A DNA stretch of 9,501 nucleotides from Thermoplasmata archaeon (GTDB lineage Archaea; Thermoplasmatota; Thermoplasmata; Thermoplasmatales; Thermoplasmataceae): NCBI GenBank assembly GCA_021845325.1, contig JAKBRR010000037.1, forward strand, positions 1 through 9,501. The letters run 5' to 3'. How positions within the stretch are numbered: the first letter of the stretch is position 1; the number at the start of each line of letters is the position of its first letter. A model generated the notes under the pieces. The model did no database searches, was not told where the DNA came from, and was given only the letters and a program-made list of their open reading frames with translations. Both the position numbers and the translations under genes were made by a program. Of this stretch, positions 4,234 to 9,501 are shown piece by piece.

Positions 4234-7200
4234 TTGAATGTAGATGAACGTACCCTGGTGGCGGATGTAAAGAGTTATATTGATGAACTGGAAAATTTTA
4301 GGGCAGAAGTAGAGGAGCACTCTATAAAAATAAAAAGGATGGATCTGACTGTATACTATAAACAACAGCTAATATGTACAGCGGAATTTAAACGCCCTAC
4401 TACCTTGGAAGGTTCAACACCTAGAAACTTCAATGTGGTAAGTGATGCCTATCTCAAGGCCAGCGATAGAACTCCTCCAATAAGGTTCTTTATAACATCA
4501 AATTTCAATGAAACAATTGTATGGGATAATTATGACGTAAGAAAACCTCTCATGGCTAGGGACGTTTATAGTATTTACCTTGACAAAAAAATAAGAAATG
4601 ATCCAGATTTTGAAGATGACAAAGTAAAAGAGGATATAAGAACCAAGATGCAGGAACTTGCTCTTTACATAAAAGACCTCGTTGAGGGGGTTAGAAAGGC
4701 TCAATATAAAGCACTGGATGAAAGCTTCATACTCGGATTGAATGCGCATTTAGAAAGTGCGGCAAGCATATCCAAAAGATATGTGCCACAAAAGATACTG
4801 CAGAAATGGTGGAAAGAACAAGGTTATTTACCAAAACTCAGTTTTGATGATTCAGATAAGGAAAAGATAGCAAAGCACAGTCTATATGTGCTTGCGAATA
4901 AAATAGTCTTCTACTATGTACTGAGTAGAATTTTCCCTGGAATAAAGCAAATAGATGCTGATAAAAATAATATATCTGATTTGAAGGTAGAACTTGACTA
5001 TTGTTTCAAGGACGCCAGAAAAATCTCGGGTGATTATGAGACGGTATTTGAGGAAAGTGAAGCTGACCTCATCCCATTCGAGAAAGAAGAAAACCTAAAT
5101 TCTCTCAGAGCCCTGATCAAATTCCTCAAGGATTATGACTTTACTAAATTACCTCAGGACCTTCTTGGGAACATATATGACCGGCTCATTAGCCCTGAAG
5201 AAAGGCACGCAAACGGGCAATATTACACTCCTATACCAGTTGTTGATCTGATAAATGCCCTAACTATAAGGAAACCTGATGCAAGAGTGATGGACCCAGC
5301 ATGTGGTTCTGGAACTTTTCTAACCAGGGCATTTGACCTGAAATTAAGTCTTCATATGCAGGACAATGAAACTACCCGGGAGGAAATTATGAAAGAAATA
5401 TTTGGATGTGACATTGCTCCATATCCTGCTCATCTAGCAACGGTTGCGTTGGCCTCAAAGCTATTGATGTATAATCCCGATTATTATCCAAATATTTTAA
5501 AAAGCGACTTCCTCGACATAAAGACAAGAAATGTAATACCAAAGGAAAGATTACCCACAGAGGAAAAAAGTGAATTTACAACAACTTCCCTAAAAGGCCA
5601 ACAAAAACCTGTGTCTTTTAAGCCTATTGATGCATTCGTTGGTAATCTGCCTTATATTAGGCATGAAGAGATACAAAACAAGGATGAAGAACTAGAAAAG
5701 GTTAAGACATTTCTGAATGAAAATGCTTTTTTTAACAACATTAAGAAGGGAGAGGAATTTTTTTACATACCAGATGCATACTCGGATTTTCACATCTATT
5801 TCTGGTACTACCTATTACCATTCCTAAAGGAAGGTTCTTTGGTAGGATTTCTTACATCAGATACTTGGATGAATGTGGAATATGGGCAAGGTTTCAAGAA
5901 ATTTCTCAATAGATACTTCAAGATTAGATATATAATAGATTCATCTGTTGAAAGATGGTTCGATGATGCCTTGGTGAACACCGTAATAACGATTCTGGAA
6001 AGAACGGATAACAAGGAAGATAGACAAGATAATATGATAAAGTTCGTAAGGATAAACAAAAATACTTCTGAGATAATTAAAAACATAGAGGATGCAAAGA
6101 GAACAGCTGAAAGTATAAAGATGGGGAAGAATTCAAATGGTATTACTATCGTTAGGGAGATGAAGCAAGGAGACCTGGAATTTGAAGATGTAATGAAGAG
6201 CAAGCTGTTTCCATACCTGAGAGGTCCTGACGCGTTCTTTGAGATAGTTAACAACATAAATATGGTGCCTCTGGAAAATGTCATGAGTATTCAATTCGGG
6301 ATAAAAACAGGTGCAAACGAATTCTTCTATATAAAGGACGTTACATACGATTATTCAGATGAAAAGTTAAAGGAATTGTTCGGGCTAAGGAAGGGGGAAA
6401 AGGATAGGGTGAAGGTGATAATGGATGGTCTTGGTGCAGTGCATCTCATAGAAAATGAATATTTAAAACCGATATTGAAAGGTCCTAAGGAGTTCACTAA
6501 GTCTGGAAAGCTCGTTTTCAATGAACCTACTAAGAAGTACGTTGTGCTAATTGAGGAGAGGAACAGGAACAAGATCAAGAAGTTCGCTCTGAAATACATA
6601 GAGGATGGCGAGAAAAGTCCTCCGGGAGAGCCCTATTCGGAGAGAAAGACGTGCAGAGCACGTAATCCATGGTGGAAGCTGTCACCAATTGAAATACCGG
6701 AAATAGCCTTTGCGGATCAAATGTCATCGACATTTCTCTATCCTAAAGTAAATACTCTATTGGACAAGAAGTTGTATCTAGGAAGAATGAATGAAGAGAA
6801 TAGAACTGATCTTATCACCGTCTATTCTTTTATGAATTCTTCGTTGAGCTATCTATACCCAGATCTATACGGCAGACCAGTTGGTGGCGGTTCTACAGCA
6901 ATGGCAGTTTTCGAATACCAACGTCTTCCAGTGCCCAACCCAAATATCATGCGGCCATATTACACAAAACTTTCAAGGTTAATGGTAAAAATTGAGGGTA
7001 GAAGAATCGGATCTGTTTTTGAGGAGATATGGAATATGGAAGGGGAGTTCAACATTCATTCTGTCAAAGAGGATCGCCTGGAACTAGATCGAACAATCCT
7101 AAAGGCGTTGGGTTTTGATGAACCAGATAAATTCCTTTTGTCTTACTATCCGAGCATAGTCAGGATAGTTAAGGAGAGACTGGACAAGGCAAAGAGCGTA

Positions 7201-7632
7201 AAGGTTAGAAATAAGAAAGGCACGGTATCACTAACAAAGGTTGTTGATGAAATAATACAGAGGATAAATATTAAACAGTTCCCTCAAGACTACGTATCCA
7301 ATCCAATATCAGTGATAAACATAAAGAAAGGGAAAAATGTAGCCTTAGGGATGGACTTGGAGGGGGCTTATCTCTCAATAGACGGAAAGAAGGAATATTA
7401 TGACAGTAGAGAACTGGCAAAGTACGTCTACTACTGTGCATTGAGAGGAATAGATAGTGTACCTGTTCCGAAACATATTAAATCAACATTGGCGGAATTT
7501 GAGGAAGATTTAGAGGCTTGGAAGAATCAGATAAATGAAGAAGTTGACGGCATAACAGACATCGTAAAGCAAAGGGAAAAATTATTTAGTCTGTGTACAA
7601 GGAAATTAAACTATTCAATGCTTCTTAAATGA
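4234..7632 (+). CDS. Type IIG-like restriction-modification protein (PD-(D/E)xK nuclease + N6-adenine methyltransferase + specificity domain)
   Basis: A 1132-residue single-chain enzyme expected to methylate adenine in a specific DNA site with S-adenosylmethionine and to cut unmodified DNA. The N-terminus carries a PD-(D/E)xK nuclease pattern: Asp37 in KRMDLTVYY and Glu51-x-Lys53 in TAEFKRP. The methyltransferase follows with GQYYTP (328-333), motif I DPACGSGTFL from Asp354, and motif IV as GNLPYIRHEE (470-479), where NLPY (471-474) replaces the usual NPPY. A specificity region of the TaqI/HsdS-like type starts near 685 (IQFGIKTGANEFFYIKD) and contains GGGSTAMAVFEYQRLPVP (near 884). The last 130 residues are helical and of unknown role. 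The TTG is the only reasonable start: a stop lies at 4207-4209 and the next in-frame ATG is Met36, inside the nuclease motif. Shine-Dalgarno support is weak (AAGGGCGA). All domains look intact. Confidence 0.9.
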   Translation: MNVDERTLVADVKSYIDELENFRAEVEEHSIKIKRMDLTVYYKQQLICTAEFKRPTTLEGSTPRNFNVVSDAYLKASDRTPPIRFFITSNFNETIVWDNYDVRKPLMARDVYSIYLDKKIRNDPDFEDDKVKEDIRTKMQELALYIKDLVEGVRKAQYKALDESFILGLNAHLESAASISKRYVPQKILQKWWKEQGYLPKLSFDDSDKEKIAKHSLYVLANKIVFYYVLSRIFPGIKQIDADKNNISDLKVELDYCFKDARKISGDYETVFEESEADLIPFEKEENLNSLRALIKFLKDYDFTKLPQDLLGNIYDRLISPEERHANGQYYTPIPVVDLINALTIRKPDARVMDPACGSGTFLTRAFDLKLSLHMQDNETTREEIMKEIFGCDIAPYPAHLATVALASKLLMYNPDYYPNILKSDFLDIKTRNVIPKERLPTEEKSEFTTTSLKGQQKPVSFKPIDAFVGNLPYIRHEEIQNKDEELEKVKTFLNENAFFNNIKKGEEFFYIPDAYSDFHIYFWYYLLPFLKEGSLVGFLTSDTWMNVEYGQGFKKFLNRYFKIRYIIDSSVERWFDDALVNTVITILERTDNKEDRQDNMIKFVRINKNTSEIIKNIEDAKRTAESIKMGKNSNGITIVREMKQGDLEFEDVMKSKLFPYLRGPDAFFEIVNNINMVPLENVMSIQFGIKTGANEFFYIKDVTYDYSDEKLKELFGLRKGEKDRVKVIMDGLGAVHLIENEYLKPILKGPKEFTKSGKLVFNEPTKKYVVLIEERNRNKIKKFALKYIEDGEKSPPGEPYSERKTCRARNPWWKLSPIEIPEIAFADQMSSTFLYPKVNTLLDKKLYLGRMNEENRTDLITVYSFMNSSLSYLYPDLYGRPVGGGSTAMAVFEYQRLPVPNPNIMRPYYTKLSRLMVKIEGRRIGSVFEEIWNMEGEFNIHSVKEDRLELDRTILKALGFDEPDKFLLSYYPSIVRIVKERLDKAKSVKVRNKKGTVSLTKVVDEIIQRINIKQFPQDYVSNPISVINIKKGKNVALGMDLEGAYLSIDGKKEYYDSRELAKYVYYCALRGIDSVPVPKHIKSTLAEFEEDLEAWKNQINEEVDGITDIVKQREKLFSLCTRKLNYSMLLK

Positions 7633-7715
7633 AATATAAAATTTTCAGCGCCTATAAGGATCAACTGAAGAGGCAGTTACAAAAACCATTTTCGGTGTAC
7701 CTTACCTCATTCTAA
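7629..7715 (+). CDS. Short frame overlapping the restriction-modification stop codon
   Basis: An ATG overlaps the TGA of the restriction-modification gene (ATGA) and opens 28 codons (MKYKIFSAYKDQLKRQLQKP onward) ending in TAA. The overlap is typical of coupled genes and the composition is protein-like and basic. There is no Shine-Dalgarno, the length is very short and I recognise no family. It may be a small protein, the stump of a truncated downstream gene, or chance. Confidence 0.25.
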   Translation: MKYKIFSAYKDQLKRQLQKPFSVYLTSF

Positions 7716-7801
7716 TATATTAGCATCCTGATCCTTCAGAATAAATATCAATTAGTATCTCCTTTAGGGTTTATCTCAATTAAGGTTACCTTTATACAAC
7801 A
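7633..7801. other. Convergent intergenic region
   Basis: Apart from the 28-codon frame above I see nothing gene-like. Two genes converge here. Only short T-runs are present (for example around 7641 and 7691), so no terminator can be named with confidence. Confidence 0.4.
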
Positions 7802-8236
7802 TTACGATTTATCTATATTGTCATTGTTATTTTTCAGCTCAGATTCCTTTATTTTTAATTCTTCTGCCAGTCTATTAAGATATCCAAATTTCTCAGAGAG
7901 GAGGTTAATTTTATCTTCTTTCTCTTTAAGAGACTTAATACTATCTTGTACACTAATAATGGAATTTGCTATCATACCTGTCATTTCAGCTAGAACTTTT
8001 GTGATAAAGTCTAACCTGGCTTCATGAAGCTGTGAGGTAACAGCTTGATATGTCATAAACTTAGATATCATAATCTTGAAGGCCAAATCACCAATAATGC
8101 TTTCTTCTTTCAATTTATCTTCATTCAACTCAAAAGCTTCTATAAACTCATTACGTAGCCTTTCTTCTTCTTTGGTCAGTTTGATTATTCTATCACTCCC
8201 CTCTTGATATTTGCCGGAACCTTTCTCATCTTTCAT
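7802..8236 (-). CDS. Hypothetical protein, 144 residues, helical/coiled-coil
   Basis: I do not recognise this protein. It is highly charged and almost certainly all-helical: a Glu/Lys-rich start (LTKEEERLRNEFIEAFELNE), a central stretch (IIGDLAFKIMISKFMTYQA) that could pack as an amphipathic helix, and a C-terminal coiled-coil (about residues 95-135: SIKSLKEKEDKINLLSEKFG and LAEELKIKESELK). No signal peptide or clear membrane segment is visible. The ATG is preceded by AAAGAGGGAATAAG, with GAGGG about 7 nt upstream acting as a plausible Shine-Dalgarno, so it probably has a leader; a TATA-like CTTATAA lies near 8300-8310. It follows the 117-residue gene on the same strand after a 255-bp gap. 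Confidence 0.7.
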   Translation of the reverse strand: MKDEKGSGKYQEGSDRIIKLTKEEERLRNEFIEAFELNEDKLKEESIIGDLAFKIMISKFMTYQAVTSQLHEARLDFITKVLAEMTGMIANSIISVQDSIKSLKEKEDKINLLSEKFGYLNRLAEELKIKESELKNNNDNIDKS

Positions 8237-8491
8237 CTTATTCCCTCTTTACTGATGTTTTTTGACTTATCTTCGCCTGCATAGTATCAATCACTTCTAA
8301 GTTATAAGTTTATGTCACCATTTAATATTTTATTAGTCTATGTAAATTTATACATGCATCTTATTGCATTTATTTCTAAAAATCTCGTGAGAAGTCAGAA
8401 AAAGATAATACTCGAGTATCAATTTGGATATTACTATATCTTCATTGAAAAACATCACTTTGTTTATTGGATATAAAAATTGCATTGAAAC
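8237..8491. other. Gap between two minus-strand hypothetical genes
   Basis: No gene is well supported. It contains a 35-codon minus-strand frame (8348-8455, MFFNEDIVISKL...) with no convincing ribosome site, several A-runs that give T-runs on the minus strand downstream of the 117-residue gene (for example 8445-8450 and 8473-8477), and the probable promoter and leader of the 144-residue gene near 8240-8310. Confidence 0.4.
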
Positions 8492-8845
8492 TTACAAACT
8501 ATTGTTGACCATTACTTCTAATAACAGTATCATATCTTGTTTTATTAGTAGACTTGCCAACGTTTGGATTGCGTTTATTTGTCTGATTAAATCATCTGGA
8601 TTATGATCAGTAATGCTTTGCATCCTTAAAATATCTACAATTCCAATATTGTCATTAATTTCTTTCAAAGAATTAAGTAGTATTTCACTAAACTTAGAGT
8701 CCTGTCCCTCGAAAACTGCTTTCTTTATGCTTTCTCTTAGATTGACAAGATTTTCTTTATAATCTGCAGGTTCCCCACCGTGAATCTCAAAATCCTTTAA
8801 TGTTTCTAGAAAACCCTTGATTCTTTTCTTGGTTTCGCTATTCAT
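8492..8845 (-). CDS. Hypothetical protein, 117 residues
   Basis: I do not recognise this protein. It is predicted to be helical, with a polar N-terminal half (KKRIKGFLETLKDFEIHGGE, then NLRESIKKAVFEGQDSKFSE) and a hydrophobic C-terminal helix (ALASLLIKQ-type segment followed by MILLLEVMVNNSL) that is too broken by charge to be a clear membrane anchor. A TATA box at 8866-8876 places the start codon at the expected leaderless position, and a 22-bp interrupted palindrome covers the start codon. It lies 66 bp downstream of the winged-helix gene but has its own promoter. Confidence 0.72.
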   Translation of the reverse strand: MNSETKKRIKGFLETLKDFEIHGGEPADYKENLVNLRESIKKAVFEGQDSKFSEILLNSLKEINDNIGIVDILRMQSITDHNPDDLIRQINAIQTLASLLIKQDMILLLEVMVNNSL

Positions 8846-8861
8846 AAGTTTACTTATGAAT
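8840..8861. promoter_or_regulatory. Interrupted palindrome at the start codon of the 117-residue gene
   Basis: ATTCATAAG and CTTATGAAT form perfect 9-bp inverted arms around a 4-bp centre. The left arm contains the start codon and the right arm ends 4 bp from the TATA box. As DNA it would be a good dimeric repressor site blocking transcription start; as RNA in a leaderless transcript only part of it would be present. The regulator is unknown. Confidence 0.55.
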
Positions 8862-8865
8862 GAAC

Positions 8866-8876
8866 TATATATAAAA
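8866..8876 (-). promoter_or_regulatory. TATA box of the 117-residue gene
   Basis: TTTTATATATA on the minus strand, 21-31 nt upstream of the ATG at 8845. No Shine-Dalgarno precedes the ATG, so leaderless transcription is likely. Confidence 0.65.
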
Positions 8877-8911
8877 TTTCATATCATATCCACTTTTGTT
8901 CATTCTTAGAA

Positions 8912-9220
8912 TTAATTAAAGCCAATAGATGTGGTCTCGCTCTTATCATTTAGAATTAATGATATTTCCACAACCTTGTCTGCAACTTTATCTCCTCTGC
9001 CTGTAAGCGATATAAGATTCCTGTGAGGATATTTTGTATCATCGATCCTTGACTTAACCAGGCCAAGTGACTTTGCCTTCTCGAGAGATCTGTAAACCTG
9101 ATGCACAGGTATGCCGGTCTCCTCCATGATGTCGGTGATCTGCTTCTCACCATTTTCATTTAGATATACCAGGAGCCTCAGGAACCCGGACTGCATCTCT
9201 ATTTCTTTGAGGATATCCAC
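8912..9220 (-). CDS. Winged-helix transcriptional regulator
   Basis: A small winged helix-turn-helix DNA-binding protein. The helix-turn-helix is visible in KQITDIMEETGIPVHQVYRS followed by LEKAKSLGLVKSR, and the wing in PHRNLISLTGRGDKV, an arrangement like MarR/PadR-type archaeal regulators. The frame is open back to an ATG at 9271, but I prefer the GTG at 9220 (102 residues, starting M/VDILKEIEMQSG): a TATA box lies 21-30 nt upstream, the ATG at 9271 has none, and the longer start would run through one of two repeated operator-like sites. ATG 9196 is a further alternative. The gene is divergent from the adenine methylase gene and probably controls it and itself. Confidence 0.82.
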   Translation of the reverse strand: MDILKEIEMQSGFLRLLVYLNENGEKQITDIMEETGIPVHQVYRSLEKAKSLGLVKSRIDDTKYPHRNLISLTGRGDKVADKVVEISLILNDKSETTSIGFN

Positions 9221-9240
9221 ATTCTTATAGGCAATACTGC

Positions 9241-9250
9241 CATATAATAT
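9241..9250 (-). promoter_or_regulatory. TATA box of the winged-helix regulator gene
   Basis: ATATTATATG on the minus strand, 21-30 nt upstream of the GTG at 9220. It is the main reason for choosing that start. Confidence 0.5.
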
Positions 9251-9252
9251 TA

Positions 9253-9263
9253 TTGCGTAATAG
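9253..9263 (+). promoter_or_regulatory. Operator-like repeat, copy 1
   Basis: TTGCGTAATAG, repeated exactly at 9287-9297 with 34 bp between equivalent bases, about three helical turns. This copy lies just upstream of the regulator's TATA box. The flanks are also similar (GGAAAC versus GACAAC after the shared part). A binding site for the adjacent winged-helix protein is the simplest reading. Confidence 0.5.
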
Positions 9264-9270
9264 GAAACCA

Positions 9271-9277
9271 TTTATAG
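9271..9277 (+). promoter_or_regulatory. TATA-like element of the adenine methylase gene
   Basis: TTTATAG, 29-35 nt upstream of the ATG at 9306, slightly far for a strictly leaderless start, so a leader of a few bases is possible. It sits between the two TTGCGTAATAG repeats. Confidence 0.45.
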
Positions 9278-9286
9278 CAATTATGC

Positions 9287-9297
9287 TTGCGTAATAG
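9287..9297 (+). promoter_or_regulatory. Operator-like repeat, copy 2
   Basis: Second exact TTGCGTAATAG, between the methylase TATA element and its start codon, a position where a bound protein would block transcription initiation. Confidence 0.5.
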
Positions 9298-9305
9298 ACA
9301 ACAAT

Positions 9306-9501
9306 ATGAAATCTCTTTTCAGGTATTATGGAGGCAAATTCAACCAGCTGAAGGATATAATGGATATTCTCTCAAAGCACACAGATGAATTTGATGTTGT
9401 GGTGGATGTATTCGGCGGATCAGGCAAGGTTCTGCTGAATGTTCCCGATGAATGGAGGAAGATCAAGGTTTACAACGATATCAATGAAGATCTCTACAGG
9501 A
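9306..9501 (+). CDS. D12-class DNA adenine methyltransferase, 3' end outside window
   Basis: The first 65 codons of a Dam/DpnM-like N6-adenine methyltransferase. The family's N-terminal motif appears as FRYYGGK (residues 5-11), followed by the S-adenosylmethionine-binding motif I as DVFGGSGKVLLN (34-45) and YNDINEDLY, which matches the conserved NDIN.(D/E)L(Y/F) segment. The catalytic DPPY motif lies beyond the window. It transfers a methyl group to adenine in a short DNA site; whether it has a partner nuclease cannot be seen here. It is divergent from the winged-helix regulator gene across an 85-bp region with paired repeats. The ATG at 9306 has no Shine-Dalgarno. Confidence 0.9.
   Translation, partial: MKSLFRYYGGKFNQLKDIMDILSKHTDEFDVVVDVFGGSGKVLLNVPDEWRKIKVYNDINEDLYR

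Noticed and set aside
5808..6284. 158-codon minus-strand frame inside the restriction-modification gene
   Set aside because: Antisense to a conserved methyltransferase domain, Ser/Phe/Leu-rich, with no start signals.
8348..8455. 35-codon minus-strand frame between the two hypothetical genes
   Set aside because: No convincing Shine-Dalgarno or TATA box at the right distance, and AT-rich DNA often yields frames of this size.
8956..9159. 67-codon minus-strand frame overlapping the winged-helix gene
   Set aside because: It is a shifted frame of the regulator gene, which has clear helix-turn-helix sequence.
1..9501. CRISPR arrays, tRNA or rRNA genes
   Set aside because: I found no regularly spaced repeats and no tRNA- or rRNA-like sequence on either strand by reading; small structured RNAs could still be missed without a covariance search.

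Overview
The window looks like an accessory (genomic-island) stretch of an AT-rich archaeal genome, most likely a Thermoplasmatales-type euryarchaeon (Ferroplasma/Cuniculiplasma/Acidiplasma-like). This rests on archaeal TATA boxes lying about 20-33 nt upstream of start codons with no Shine-Dalgarno (leaderless first genes), GGTG-type Shine-Dalgarno sites in front of internal operon genes, heavy use of AGA/AGG and ATA codons, a XerA-like tyrosine recombinase, a single-chain type IIG-like restriction-modification protein and a D12-class adenine methylase. The taxonomic call is an inference; there is no rRNA or other marker gene here.

Layout. (1) 1-561: 3' part of a tyrosine recombinase gene broken by an in-frame TAG. 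(2) 562-872: gene-poor, AT-rich spacer with a palindrome, an orphan TATA box and a possible PIN-domain relic. (3) 3440-873, minus strand: a compact four-gene operon with its own TATA box: a proteasome-like Ntn hydrolase whose Thr nucleophile directly follows the start Met, two overlapping small genes (48 and 44 codons) that are easily missed, and a four-helix membrane protein with a large soluble C-terminal domain. (4) 3503-3795, minus strand: a decayed gene of unknown identity. (5) 3920-4231: a second, truncated copy of the recombinase 3' end, about 87% identical to the first over the same 312 bp and in direct orientation. (6) 4234-7632: a 1132-residue type IIG-like restriction-modification protein starting with TTG 2 nt after the recombinase stop. 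(7) 7802-9220, minus strand: two small genes of unknown function and a winged-helix regulator. (8) 9306 to the end: the start of a D12-class DNA adenine methylase, divergent from the regulator.

How it fits together. The 3.67-kb period between the recombinase copies brackets the Ntn-hydrolase/membrane-protein operon, so that operon is best read as cargo of an integrated or duplicated element placed next to DNA-modification genes. The operon is the strongest candidate for an undescribed system: a self-activating hydrolase, two tiny polar proteins and a membrane protein whose helices carry EGLE and GARQ motifs resembling the EGxQ/GRQ pair of silicon-transporter-like proteins. The regulator/methylase intergenic region carries two copies of TTGCGTAATAG around the promoters and looks like a shared operator.
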